In this document: positions 16,845 through 25,635 of the stretch, one piece after another
Layout of the letters: each line of letters begins with the position of its first letter
Numbering within the stretch: position 1 is the first letter of the stretch
Program-made: the position numbers and the translations under genes
Assembly: GCF_000372525.1 (NCBI RefSeq)
Contig: NZ_AQUR01000106.1
Location: 1-64,000 of the forward strand
Direction: 5' to 3'
Length of the DNA: 64,000 nt
Source of the DNA: Cupriavidus neocaledonicus
GTDB lineage: Bacteria > Pseudomonadota > Gammaproteobacteria > Burkholderiales > Burkholderiaceae
The notes under the pieces: model-generated
Databases searched by the model: none
Told to the model about the DNA's origin: nothing
What the model saw: only the letters and a program-made list of their open reading frames with translations

Positions 16845-17795
16845 TCACGCTCTCGCCGATGCGCGGCGAGCCCTGAGCGTCTGCGATGGCAGAACGCCGA
16901 AGTGGGCGCTGTAGAGAGCGGCGAAGCGACCGAAGTCCCATACACCGAACCGTCCGCAGATGCCGGAGACCGTATCGCCCGGCGCAGCGTTGCATAGTGC
17001 CGCACGGATGGCGTGCATGCGGTACAGCGCCAGATATCGGTGCGGCCCCATGCCCAGGTATCGATGGAATACGTTGCGGACGCTGCGCTCGGACGCTTCG
17101 GCAGCCGCGCAGAGATCGTTCACAAAGATCGGCGTTTCCCCCATTAAATTGAGCAGGTCCAGTGCCCGGCTGAGAATCTGCCGATGGCGCGGCTTTTGCC
17201 GGATACTGGCCGCGCCTTCATCGATGGTCAGCACGGCGCGAAACACCAGGTCGACCAGCTCGTTTCGCGCTGCGTGCTCAGCGCCTGGATAGCGCAACTG
17301 GGCCGGATCATCGCGCTCGACACGCATGATTCGCCATATCGTCGTCAGTAGCGCAATCACGCCCCGGCGTCCGGTGCACACCAGGTTGTTGGACAGCAGC
17401 GTCGCGTCGAACTCGTCGGCATGAGTGTGGACCCAGTGCATCACCAAGGGTGCAGAAATCGCCACGGTCAACCAGCTTGCTGCTCGCTCCGCAACGATGT
17501 GGAACATCAGGTCGGGCGCCATCCATCCGACGGTCTGCGCGTTGAAGGCATGGCCATCGACGATAGTGCATTGCTGTGCACTCAGAGGAATGAAGATATT
17601 GAAGTAGCCAGGCATGCCGATGCCGGAATAGGCCGTGGGCGCTCCCTCTCGACCCATCATGATCGCCACGCCGTTGAGGTCGATCAGCTTCAGCCGCCAA
17701 TCCCTTTGCGGCCTGGACCGCAACACATACCTTCCCTGGACGCCGTAAAGCGCGGCCTCGAATTCATCGAATTCCGGGCAGACCAGTTGCGTCAT
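16845..17795 (-). CDS. AraC-family transcriptional regulator
   Basis: A 316-residue protein with the DNA-binding double HTH at the C-terminus (from about residue 215: CAAAEASERSVRNVFHRYLG, PHRYLALYRMHAIRAAL, SGICGRFGVWDFGRFAALYSAHFGVLPSQTLR). The N-terminal part is an effector domain without a recognised ligand motif, resembling regulators of choline or ethanolamine-type pathways only loosely. It is divergent from an isochorismatase-like gene across a 129-bp gap, its likely target. Confidence 0.9.
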   Translation of the reverse strand: MTQLVCPEFDEFEAALYGVQGRYVLRSRPQRDWRLKLIDLNGVAIMMGREGAPTAYSGIGMPGYFNIFIPLSAQQCTIVDGHAFNAQTVGWMAPDLMFHIVAERAASWLTVAISAPLVMHWVHTHADEFDATLLSNNLVCTGRRGVIALLTTIWRIMRVERDDPAQLRYPGAEHAARNELVDLVFRAVLTIDEGAASIRQKPRHRQILSRALDLLNLMGETPIFVNDLCAAAEASERSVRNVFHRYLGMGPHRYLALYRMHAIRAALCNAAPGDTVSGICGRFGVWDFGRFAALYSAHFGVLPSQTLRARRASARA

Positions 17796-17924
17796 TGGAT
17801 CGCTCCCCGCGTTTCACATCCCGGCGCCTCGCAAAGACCAGGCGAGATTTGCCGATTTTACGTAGCCGCGGATCAAGGTTTCAAGAAATGATGATCTGCA
17901 GTAGGGATGGAAAATGAGGGCGAT

Positions 17925-18557
17925 ATGACAGACGCGGCCAAACCAGGACCATATTCCGCAGCTTCCACAGGATTGCTGCTTGTGGATCCCTACAACGATT
18001 TCCTGAGCGAGGGCGGCAAGCTCTATGGCCGGGCCAAGCCAGTCGCGGACCAGGTCGGGACGCTGGCCAACTTGAAAAAGGTCGTGGCCACGGTACGCGC
18101 CGCGCGCATCAAGGTGCTTTATGTGCCACACCATCGATCTAGGTCAGGTGACTTCGCCGCCTGGAAACACCCTAGCCCTTACCAGCTAGGCGCCAGCCGC
18201 GCGCAGGTTTTTGCCGAGGGCAGCTGGGGCGGCCAGTGGCATCCGGATTTCGAGCCGCTGCCTGGGGACGTCATCATTCACGAGCATTGGGGCGGTAGCG
18301 GCTTTGCCAACACCGACCTTGACTTGCAGCTCAAGCAGCACGGCATTCAGAAAGTCATTCTGATCGGAATGCTGGCCAATACCTGCATCGAGGCGACCGG
18401 GCGTTTTGCCGCGGAGCTTGGCTATCACGTGACGCTGGTGCGCGATGCCACGGCAGCATTTTCTGCCGAGGCCATGCATGCCGCGCATGAGATCAACGGA
18501 CCGACATTCGCCCATGCAATCGTCACGACAGCGGAGTTGTGCGCGGCGTTGGGGTGA
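17925..18557 (+). CDS. Isochorismatase-family cysteine hydrolase
   Basis: A 210-residue hydrolase with the family triad: Asp21 in LLLVDPYNDF, a lysine in the middle segment and Cys154 in GMLANTCIEATGRFAAELGYHVTLVRDAT. The start at 17925 follows GAGGGCGAT; an in-frame ATG at 17907 is possible. The family hydrolyses amides and vinyl ethers (isochorismate, nicotinamide, N-carbamoyl compounds), so the substrate is uncertain. It is followed in the same direction by a chloroperoxidase-like hydrolase 96 bp on. Confidence 0.88.
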   Translation: MTDAAKPGPYSAASTGLLLVDPYNDFLSEGGKLYGRAKPVADQVGTLANLKKVVATVRAARIKVLYVPHHRSRSGDFAAWKHPSPYQLGASRAQVFAEGSWGGQWHPDFEPLPGDVIIHEHWGGSGFANTDLDLQLKQHGIQKVILIGMLANTCIEATGRFAAELGYHVTLVRDATAAFSAEAMHAAHEINGPTFAHAIVTTAELCAALG

Positions 18558-18653
18558 TTCGGGCGTCGTACCACGGCGCCAGTTCGTGCGGTGAGCGCAG
18601 CCACATATACCAACGCTCCTGCGGACAGGGGCAATCAACCGGGAGGTAATGCC

Positions 18654-19478
18654 ATGCAGACGGTCAGAACCAAGGATGGTGTGGATATCTTCTACAAGGA
18701 TTGGGGCAGCGGCCAGCCCATTGTCTTTTCTCATGGATGGCCGCTGAGTGCGGACGACTGGGACGCGCAGATGATGTTCTTCCTGAATCAGGGGTTCCGC
18801 GTGATTGCGCATGATCGTCGCGGCCACGGCCGCTCGACCCAGACCGCCAGCGGCCATGACATGGACCACTATGCCGACGACCTGGCAACGCTGACGACCC
18901 ACCTGGACCTGAAAAACGCTGTCCACGTCGGGCATTCGACCGGCGGCGGCGAAGTGGTGCGCTATCTGGCGCGACACGGCGAAAGCCGCGTCGCGAAGGC
19001 CGTCCTGATTGCCGCTGTGCCGCCGCTGATGGTCAAGACAGAAGCCAATCCGGAGGGCTTGCCGAAGGAAGTCTTCGACGGCTTCCAGGCGCAGGTGGCC
19101 CAAAACCGGGCGCAGTTCTACCGCGATATCCCTGCAGGCCCCTTTTATGGCTACAACCGCCCAGGTGCCAAGGCGGACGAAGGGGTGATCGCGAACTGGT
19201 GGCGCCAGGGCATGCAGGGCGGCGCCAAGGCACACTACGATGGCATCGTTGCTTTTTCCCAGACTGACTTTACGGAAGATCTGAAGAAGATTGCCGTGCC
19301 GACGCTGGTAATGCACGGCGACGACGATCAGATCGTCCCTTACGCCGATTCCGCGCCGCTCTCGGCAAAGCTGTTGCGCAACGGCACGCTGAAGACCTAC
19401 AAGGGCTTCCCGCATGGCATGCCTACCACGCATGCGGAAACCATCAACGCGGACCTGCTGGCATTTCTCCGGTCCTGA
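18654..19478 (+). CDS. Alpha/beta hydrolase, cofactor-free (non-heme) chloroperoxidase type
   Basis: A 274-residue hydrolase closely resembling bacterial cofactor-free haloperoxidases: [26 protein letters not shown], nucleophile Ser95 in GHSTGGGE, acid in HGDDDQIVP near 222-230, and His254 in [11 protein letters not shown]. These enzymes are perhydrolase/esterases; halogenation is indirect through peracids. The ATG at 18654 follows GGGAGGTAATGCC. It is the second gene after the isochorismatase-like hydrolase, possibly co-transcribed. Confidence 0.92.
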   Translation: MQTVRTKDGVDIFYKDWGSGQPIVFSHGWPLSADDWDAQMMFFLNQGFRVIAHDRRGHGRSTQTASGHDMDHYADDLATLTTHLDLKNAVHVGHSTGGGEVVRYLARHGESRVAKAVLIAAVPPLMVKTEANPEGLPKEVFDGFQAQVAQNRAQFYRDIPAGPFYGYNRPGAKADEGVIANWWRQGMQGGAKAHYDGIVAFSQTDFTEDLKKIAVPTLVMHGDDDQIVPYADSAPLSAKLLRNGTLKTYKGFPHGMPTTHAETINADLLAFLRS

Positions 19479-19517
19479 TCAACACCAGGCCAGGCCCATG
19501 GCCGGCCTCGTTTCCAT

Positions 19518-19549
19518 GCGCTAGGGGCAACAGGCGTTGCCCCTAGCGC
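19518..19549. terminator. Strong bidirectional hairpin between convergent genes
   Basis: GCGCTAGGGGCAAC and GTTGCCCCTAGCGC form a perfect 14-bp stem with a four-base loop (AGGC), between the ends of two convergent hydrolase genes. The stem is very stable but lacks an adjacent T-run. Termination is inferred from place and stability. Confidence 0.65.
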
Positions 19550-19612
19550 CCGCCCCCGGCGGCCGGCTCGGAGAGAAAGTGCCTGTCAACGCTGGGCCGC
19601 CTTGCGCAGAAC

Positions 19613-20548
19613 TCACTTACTGCGGTCAGCAGACGTCCTGGTCAAGAAATCGTGAATGTAGTCGGATATAAGCGCAGGGTGCTGGTGCTGTGGGGCGTGC
19701 CCTGTTTCGGAGAAGAAGATGAACTGTGCCTGCCGCATCTTTCCGATCAAAGGAAACCAGTTCTGTCCGGCAGTGCTTGTATCGTGGTCTCCGGCGATAA
19801 CCAGGATAGGCAAATCGACCTGCTCCATGCGTTCGCGTCGGCGCTCTTCGTCGTTGCGAAAGCCCTCCGCCGCCTTAAAGTACGGTGCGAACTCTTCGGG
19901 CGTGGATGGTATCCTGGAAGTCACGCCAGCCCTTGCATAGATCCGTTCGTGCGAGGCCTTGGCCTGAGCGCGGCTTGCCGCGGAGGCTGGCTCGAAGAAC
20001 AGAATTTCCTCATCGGCGAGATCGTTCACGGGTTTGAATGCCCGCTCGAGAAACACCTGCTGCAGCGGGATCTCATTGTGCCCCGGCGGGTTGGTGCCAA
20101 TCAGGATGGCGTGAGTTACGCGTTGGGTGTGCTCTAAAAGGTAGGTCTGAGCCACCAGACCACCCCATGACCAGCCGAGGAGGACAAAGCGTTCTGCGTT
20201 GATTGCATTGGCGAAGTCGTCGATGAACTTCGATGCCAACGCCATGGCCTCGGGCAATTTGCCAGTCGAGTACGCGATGCCGGGATAGTCGACAGTGACG
20301 ACGGTGTATCGCGACGCCAGCGCATCCAGGAACAATGGATCCCATGTATCAAGCGTGCCGCGCAAGCGGTTGGCGAGAATGATCATCGGACCCTGACCGA
20401 ACCTGCGATAGGCAATCCTGTCGTTTCCTACCGTCACGTACAACGTGCCAGCGGCTGCCGCCGGGACTGCGAGGTCGCCGGCGGCCAAAGGGCCTGATTC
20501 AGGGAGGACACCAGACGACGACATGCTAGCGGTGGACAGCTGATTCAT
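19613..20548 (-). CDS. Alpha/beta hydrolase
   Basis: A 311-residue alpha/beta-hydrolase-fold protein. The nucleophile elbow is GWSWGG with Ser127, the acid is in VIAGDHDTST, and the histidine in SETGHAPQHQHP near the end. The Trp beside the nucleophile is less common than the usual GxSxGG residues but occurs in the family. The ATG at 20548 follows CAGGAGATGCTGTC. The first 35 residues are low-complexity Ser/Ala/Pro without a clear signal peptide. Esterase or haloalkane-dehalogenase-like chemistry is possible; the substrate is unknown. Confidence 0.85.
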   Translation of the reverse strand: MNQLSTASMSSSGVLPESGPLAAGDLAVPAAAAGTLYVTVGNDRIAYRRFGQGPMIILANRLRGTLDTWDPLFLDALASRYTVVTVDYPGIAYSTGKLPEAMALASKFIDDFANAINAERFVLLGWSWGGLVAQTYLLEHTQRVTHAILIGTNPPGHNEIPLQQVFLERAFKPVNDLADEEILFFEPASAASRAQAKASHERIYARAGVTSRIPSTPEEFAPYFKAAEGFRNDEERRRERMEQVDLPILVIAGDHDTSTAGQNWFPLIGKMRQAQFIFFSETGHAPQHQHPALISDYIHDFLTRTSADRSK

Positions 20549-20762
20549 GACAGCATCTCCTGGGAAGCTGGTGGCGAGCTTCACCACCGAATCATGGGTA
20601 AGGGCGCGGATGCAGGACAGAATGCCGGCATGTCAGGCGAATAAGGCATCGATGGCATCCGTCATCGGGAGACTGGGCAAATACGCCAGCCAAACACCAT
20701 TTCGGGATCGTCGCTGTTACCAACCCACCGGTTACATCCACCCGGTCGGCGCGGCGGCGAGT

Positions 20763-21260
20763 TCAGAGGGTGACCGCCATTCGGCGCGAGCGCCGAATGC
20801 GCGAGACCTGGATGGCTGCGCCGATCAGGTAGATCACGAAGGCGATGCCAACTATTGCTTTAAGGGTCGGGTCTTCCGGACCGGTGAACGCGGGAGCGCC
20901 CACCGGCACGCGCGTGCCGGTCTCGGTCAATCCTGGAATCAGGTGGAAGAACAGCGTGAGCGAGTAGCCCAGTACCGCCGTGTAGCGCGCCACGGCCGTT
21001 CCCTCGCGACGTTCGGCAACACCGGCGATGGCCAGTACGACAAGTGTCAGTATTGCCAGTGCGTGGGGCGGTCCGAATCCGCCATGGTGGAAGATAAAGA
21101 GCCCGGTAAATGCTGTCGCTGCAGTCAGCCATACATAGAGACGGCCGGGGCGGGTGCGGGTTCCAATCTCGCCGTACTTGAACAACGCCACCAGGCCACA
21201 AGCCACCGCCACGAGGGCAATGGCGGTGTGGAACATTCCGATCGGGCTGAGGTTGAGCAT
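20763..21260 (-). CDS. Small integral membrane protein (DUF2306-like)
   Basis: A 165-residue membrane protein with four predicted helices (MLNLSPIGMFHTAIALVAVACGLVALF, LYVWLTAATAFTGLFIFHHGG, ALAILTLVVLAIAGVA, and LKAIVGIAFVIYLIGAAIQV). The FHTAIALVA opening and conserved His residues in the second and third helices (FHHGGFGPPHAL, FFHLIPG) suggest the DUF2306 group; I am only moderately sure of that. The start at 21260 begins the hydrophobic N-terminus. Function unknown. Confidence 0.75.
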   Translation of the reverse strand: MLNLSPIGMFHTAIALVAVACGLVALFKYGEIGTRTRPGRLYVWLTAATAFTGLFIFHHGGFGPPHALAILTLVVLAIAGVAERREGTAVARYTAVLGYSLTLFFHLIPGLTETGTRVPVGAPAFTGPEDPTLKAIVGIAFVIYLIGAAIQVSRIRRSRRMAVTL

Positions 21261-21479
21261 GGCAAGCACTCCCGGTTCACGGTTTTGACGCCACCGGGCC
21301 AAGTGCCGGCGCATCGGGCAGATGATCCGCCCGCTTCAGCGCAAACGCTACGTAAAAACGGCAAACTGAGAGATTCCACGACCGCCTTGGGCCAGCGGCC
21401 TTGTCGGTATCGTGGCGGCCTCGAGGGTTCGTTTAGAATCCGGGGCATTGACAGAAATGTGTGCAGTTCCTACCTCACC

Positions 21480-22487
21480 ATGAGCAAGCGGCTTACCAGC
21501 ATCGACATAGCCAACCTGGCAGGGGTTTCACAAACCACCGTCTCCCGTGTGCTTCAGGATTTGCCGTCGGTGAAGCCGGAGACCAAGGCGCGGGTCTTGA
21601 AGGTCATACAGGACTACGAGTATTCGCCCAGTGCGGCAGCTCGACAGATGAAGACGCGTCGCAGCGGGACGGTTGCGGTGGTGATCGCGAGCCTGTCTAA
21701 CCCGTTGTACCCGATGCTGCTCCAACTGTTGGTCGATCGGCTCGCTAGTCGCGGCTTCCGCACAACGGTCTGGGAGCTCGAAGGAAAGATGGACGAGGCC
21801 ACGGTGCGTGCGCTTGCCGAAAGCGCTACCGATGGCGTCATCTTTGCCGCCGCGCTGGATGAGTCCAGGGAGATGCTGACCCGGGTCGCGGCCGAGAAGC
21901 CGATCATCCTGATCCATCGCTCTGTCGGAACCGACTTGTTCGACACCATCGTGAGCGACAACTATGCCGGCGGCCGGCGGGTTGCGGACTATTTCGTGTC
22001 AGCGGGCAGAAAGTGCATTGGACTGATCTCGGCGGCGTCCAGCAAGAGTTCCAAGGCAAGCACGATCCGCGAACGCGAGCGGGGCTTTATGGAAGGGCTT
22101 GGCGCGTTGAGTCAGGGGAACGCATTCGTGCGGGCCGATGCCGCCGACTTTAGCTACGAGTATGGCTTTCGGACGATGCAGACACTGCTCGCCGAACGTC
22201 CTGATGTCGATGCCGTGTTCTGCACCAATGACATTGTTGCGATCGGTGCGCTGGATGCCGCCCGTCACAGTGGCAAGCAAGTCCCGGGCGAGCTCTGGGT
22301 CGTCGGCTATGACGATATTCCCATGGCGAGGTGGGAGTGCATCAGCCTTAGCACTGTCCAGCAGCCTTTGCCAGCCATGGTGGAGCAGGTAGTAGACCGG
22401 CTCCAGCGTCGTATGACTACGCCGGACCTGGCCCCGTACACGTTTGTGCTACCTAATGATCTCGTATTGCGGCGCACAACATCCTGA
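21480..22487 (+). CDS. LacI-family transcriptional regulator
   Basis: A 335-residue LacI protein. Residues 1-50 are the HTH and hinge (LTSIDIANLAGVSQTTVSRVLQDLPSVKPETKARVLKVIQDYEYSPSAAARQMK) and the rest is a periplasmic-binding-like effector domain (VAVVIASLSNPLYPMLLQLL, DGVIFAAALDE, VGYDDIPMARWECISLSTVQQP). The reading frame is open far upstream, but the HTH fixes the ATG at 21480. It is directly upstream of, and in line with, the FAD oxidoreductase / dehydratase / Bug operon, which it probably controls. Confidence 0.94.
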   Translation: MSKRLTSIDIANLAGVSQTTVSRVLQDLPSVKPETKARVLKVIQDYEYSPSAAARQMKTRRSGTVAVVIASLSNPLYPMLLQLLVDRLASRGFRTTVWELEGKMDEATVRALAESATDGVIFAAALDESREMLTRVAAEKPIILIHRSVGTDLFDTIVSDNYAGGRRVADYFVSAGRKCIGLISAASSKSSKASTIRERERGFMEGLGALSQGNAFVRADAADFSYEYGFRTMQTLLAERPDVDAVFCTNDIVAIGALDAARHSGKQVPGELWVVGYDDIPMARWECISLSTVQQPLPAMVEQVVDRLQRRMTTPDLAPYTFVLPNDLVLRRTTS

Positions 22488-22489
22488 GC

Positions 22490-22517
22490 TTGGCAGTTTT
22501 TTATTTCCGCCTATAAT
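22490..22517 (+). promoter_or_regulatory. Sigma-70 promoter for the FAD oxidoreductase/IlvD-Edd/Bug operon
   Basis: TTGGCA (22490-22495) and a consensus TATAAT (22512-22517) are 16 bp apart, just after the LacI stop codon and about 80 bp before the next gene. A 12-mer aatgactacgta overlaps the end of the -10 box (22515-22526) and recurs over the start codon (22595-22606); both copies are operator candidates for the LacI protein. Confidence 0.7.
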
Positions 22518-22595
22518 GACTACGTAACCAAATTGGACGGGAAGCGTGAGCCGGGCCGAGTGGACCCGGCATCACGCATTTTTTTTGGAGACAAA

Positions 22596-23930
22596 ATGAC
22601 TACGTATTCATCGGATGTGGTGTCCGAGCCGGCTCGGTCTACATCCGTGTTTCGCACGGCAGACGTCTGCGTCGTGGGAGGTGGCGCTGCCGGGGTGGCT
22701 GCCGCGATTGCGGCGGCGCGAACGGGTGCCAGGGTACTGCTTCTGGAGCGCGAAGGCTTTTTAGGCGGCACCCTGACGTCGGTGAGCCTGGGCAGCATCT
22801 GTGGCCTCTACGCGGTCACCGATACAGAGGTACAGCAGATTGTGGGTGGGTTCTGCAACGAAGTCATCGGGCGACTGCGGTCACTTGACGGCCTCGGGGA
22901 AACGACGCGATGGCTCGAGACGGCTTCGCTGCCCTACGATCTGTTCGCCATGAAGGTCGCTCTCGACCAGCTCGTCCAGGAGGCAAAGGTCGAGGTCTTG
23001 TTTCATGCGCTGGTGGTTGGTGTCGCCATGAAAGAGCGCGAACTGGACGCCGTGCTGATCGAGACCAAGGAAGGGCGACTCGCCATCCGGGCAAAGTCGT
23101 TCGTGGACTGCTCTGGCGATGCCGACCTGGTGAACTTCGCCGGCGGGCCTTGCGAAATTTCGGAAGGCGATCTTCAGTTTCCTACCACCATGGTACGGTT
23201 CGGCGGCGTTGACACCGACTCGCTGGCCCGCTTGAGCCGCCCGGCTCTTCGCGAAAGGCTTGAGCTGGCTGTCGCCGACGGCTACGACCTTCCTCGCACC
23301 GCCGGCGGCGTATTTGCCGAACGGCCAGGCCTTGCGCATCTGAACATCACGAAAGTGGCGGTGGACGGCAAATCGCCCAACCCGTTCGACCTCAGTGTCA
23401 TGTCGCGGGCAGAGATTACGGGGCGGGAACAAGTCTGCACATACCTGAAGGCATTCCGAAAGTACGTGCCGGGATTCGAGTCGGCCTTCGTCATGGATAC
23501 CGGCGCGGTGATCGGCATCCGTGAAAGTCGGCGTACCGTCGGGAGCTACGTCCTCACTGACAAGGATGTTCTCGAAGGAGCGCGCTTCGACGATGCCATC
23601 GCGTGCTGTGCATGGCCAATGGAGGACCACGCTGCGGGCAGGGCGACCAAATGGATCTGGTTGCCGCCTGGCACGTACTTCCAGATTCCCCTGCGTTCGC
23701 TTCTGCTGGAAGGCTTCGACAACCTGATGGTGGCTGGCCGTTGTGCATCGGCCACGCATGGCGCGCAGGCCTCGATCAGAGTCACCGCGCAATGCTTCGC
23801 CATGGGCGAAGCGGCAGGGCATACCGCTGCAACGGCAGCGGGACGGGGGATCAGCGTTCACCATGTTCCGGCGTCCGATATCCAGCAGGTGCTGGAAAAC
23901 AATGGTGCCTTCCTTGGAGCCTTGCAATGA
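22596..23930 (+). CDS. FAD-dependent oxidoreductase (FAD_oxidored, PF12831-like)
   Basis: A 444-residue flavoprotein: dinucleotide-binding GGGAAGVAAAIAAARTGARVLLLER at residues 28-52, FVDCSGDADLVNFAG in the middle, and GRCASATHGAQASIRV...MGEAAGHTAA near the C-terminus, which binds the FAD in this family. The start at 22596 follows TTGGAGACAAA. The final ATGA overlaps the start of the dehydratase gene, so the two are translationally coupled. It probably oxidises a hydroxy or sugar acid before or after the dehydratase step; the reaction is not certain. Confidence 0.88.
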   Translation: MTTYSSDVVSEPARSTSVFRTADVCVVGGGAAGVAAAIAAARTGARVLLLEREGFLGGTLTSVSLGSICGLYAVTDTEVQQIVGGFCNEVIGRLRSLDGLGETTRWLETASLPYDLFAMKVALDQLVQEAKVEVLFHALVVGVAMKERELDAVLIETKEGRLAIRAKSFVDCSGDADLVNFAGGPCEISEGDLQFPTTMVRFGGVDTDSLARLSRPALRERLELAVADGYDLPRTAGGVFAERPGLAHLNITKVAVDGKSPNPFDLSVMSRAEITGREQVCTYLKAFRKYVPGFESAFVMDTGAVIGIRESRRTVGSYVLTDKDVLEGARFDDAIACCAWPMEDHAAGRATKWIWLPPGTYFQIPLRSLLLEGFDNLMVAGRCASATHGAQASIRVTAQCFAMGEAAGHTAATAAGRGISVHHVPASDIQQVLENNGAFLGALQ

Positions 23931-25612
23931 ATTCCCCGAAATACCGTAGCAATTTCGCCCCGGGTACGACCCGCTGGGCACTGCGCAAGGCCCAATGGCA
24001 AGCCCTGGGGCTGAGCGATGCCGACCTGGACAAGCCGAAGATTGCCGTGGTCAACACCTCGTCGGAGCTGTCGAGCTGCTTCAGTCATCTCGATGGCGTA
24101 TCCGCTCACGTGAAGGCGGCGATCCGCGCGGCAGGTGGCGTACCCTTCGAGGTCCGCACCGCCGCCCCCAGCGACTTCATTACCAGCGCAGGCAAGCAGG
24201 GCCGCTACATCCTCCCGTCCCGCGACCTGATCGTGAACGACATCGAAGTGCAAGTCGAGGGCGCACAACTCGACGGCATGGTGTGCCTGGCTTCCTGCGA
24301 CAAGACGACGCCGGGACAAATGATGGCCGCGGCGCGGCTGGACATTCCGACACTGGTGGTGATTTGCGGCTATCAGGCCAGTGGTCAGTACAAGGGGGAG
24401 CATGTGGACATCGAAGATGTGTTCGAGAAGGTCGGCATGCACGTGACTGGTCAACTGTCCTTCGAGGACCTGGACGGCATGTGCAGGCGCGCCGTGCGCA
24501 GCCCCGGTGTGTGCGCGGGCCTGGGGACTGCGAACTCCATGCACATCGTCTGCGAGGCATTGGGTCTGACGCTGCCAGGCGCCAGTCCGGTGCTGGCCAA
24601 CTCTCCTGCGATGGTCGACCAGGCCCGAGCCGCCGGCGCACGCATTGTCGAGATGGTCAACGAAGGCCTGACGCCCCGCAGCATTCTCACGCCGGCGGCC
24701 TTCCGGAACGCCGTGCGCGTCGCCCTGGCACTGTCGACGTCGATCAACGTGCTTCGCCACCTGCAAGGTGTTGCGGAGGAGGCCGGAACGGATGTGGATC
24801 TCTACGATCTCTTCGACCGGCTCGGCCGCGAGGTGCCGTTGCTTGCAACCGTCAAGCCCAACGGTCCGCACCGTACGGAGGAGCTTGAAGCGGCGGGTGG
24901 CACCCTTGCGACGATCAAACGTCTGGCGTCCATGATCGAGCAGGAGTGCCTGACGGCCTCCGGCAAGACGTGGCAGGCAATTCTGGACGAATACGAGGCG
25001 CCATCGCCGTCGATCCTGCGCACGTTGGACAACCCCGTCTCCACGAAGCCGTCGCTGGTCATCCTGAAAGGATCGCTTGCGCCCGAGGGTAGCATTCTCA
25101 AGCTCGGCAATGCCGGCGAGAAGGCCGAAAGCTTCCGTGGCAAGGCGATGGTGTTTCACTCCCAGGAGGAAGCTCTCGCGGCATTGGCGGAGGGCCGTAT
25201 CACGGAGGGGACCGTAGCGTGCCTGCGTGGTATGGGCCCGATTGGCGGTCCGGGCGTGGCCCTGGCGTCGTCATTCGTCGCTGCCGTCGAAGGCGCGGGC
25301 TTCAACGGCAAGGTCGCAGTCGTGACCGATGGCCAGCTATCTGGCTTGAACCGCGGTGTCGCGGTCGGTCAGGTGTGCCCCGAAGCCGCAGCCGGTGGGC
25401 CCTTGGCTCTGGTCCGGGATGGCGACGAGATCGAGATCGACATCCCCGCAAGGCAGATCAACTTGCTTGTCGACGAGAAGGAGATGGCTTCGCGTCGGGT
25501 CGATGCAGCACCCATTCAGGGAGCTACGGAGCAAGGCTGGCTGAACATCTACAGCAAGACGGTGAAGCCGCTCGCCAGGGGCGCGGTACTGATACCCATC
25601 CATCCCCGATAA
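23927..25612 (+). CDS. IlvD/Edd-family dehydratase (sugar-acid or dihydroxy-acid dehydratase)
   Basis: A 561-residue Fe-S dehydratase. Candidate cluster ligands are Cys51 (SSCFSHLDG), Cys124 (ASCDKTTPGQ) and Cys196 (SPGVCAGLGTANSM). The C-terminal domain has RGMGPIGGPGV and TDGQLSGLNRGVAVGQVCPEAAAGGPLALV, which binds Mg and substrate. The family dehydrates dihydroxy acids (IlvD), 6-phosphogluconate (Edd) or aldonic acids. Its place between an oxidoreductase and a Bug receptor, away from branched-chain genes, points to a catabolic sugar-acid dehydratase. The start is the ATG in the ATGA overlap. Confidence 0.9.
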   Translation: MNSPKYRSNFAPGTTRWALRKAQWQALGLSDADLDKPKIAVVNTSSELSSCFSHLDGVSAHVKAAIRAAGGVPFEVRTAAPSDFITSAGKQGRYILPSRDLIVNDIEVQVEGAQLDGMVCLASCDKTTPGQMMAAARLDIPTLVVICGYQASGQYKGEHVDIEDVFEKVGMHVTGQLSFEDLDGMCRRAVRSPGVCAGLGTANSMHIVCEALGLTLPGASPVLANSPAMVDQARAAGARIVEMVNEGLTPRSILTPAAFRNAVRVALALSTSINVLRHLQGVAEEAGTDVDLYDLFDRLGREVPLLATVKPNGPHRTEELEAAGGTLATIKRLASMIEQECLTASGKTWQAILDEYEAPSPSILRTLDNPVSTKPSLVILKGSLAPEGSILKLGNAGEKAESFRGKAMVFHSQEEALAALAEGRITEGTVACLRGMGPIGGPGVALASSFVAAVEGAGFNGKVAVVTDGQLSGLNRGVAVGQVCPEAAAGGPLALVRDGDEIEIDIPARQINLLVDEKEMASRRVDAAPIQGATEQGWLNIYSKTVKPLARGAVLIPIHPR

Positions 25613-25635
25613 ACTAGACTTGGAGGAGACACATC

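Noticed and set aside
20547-21479. Upstream extension of the LacI reading frame
   Set aside because: The extension crosses the opposite-strand membrane protein gene; the LacI HTH begins at 21480.
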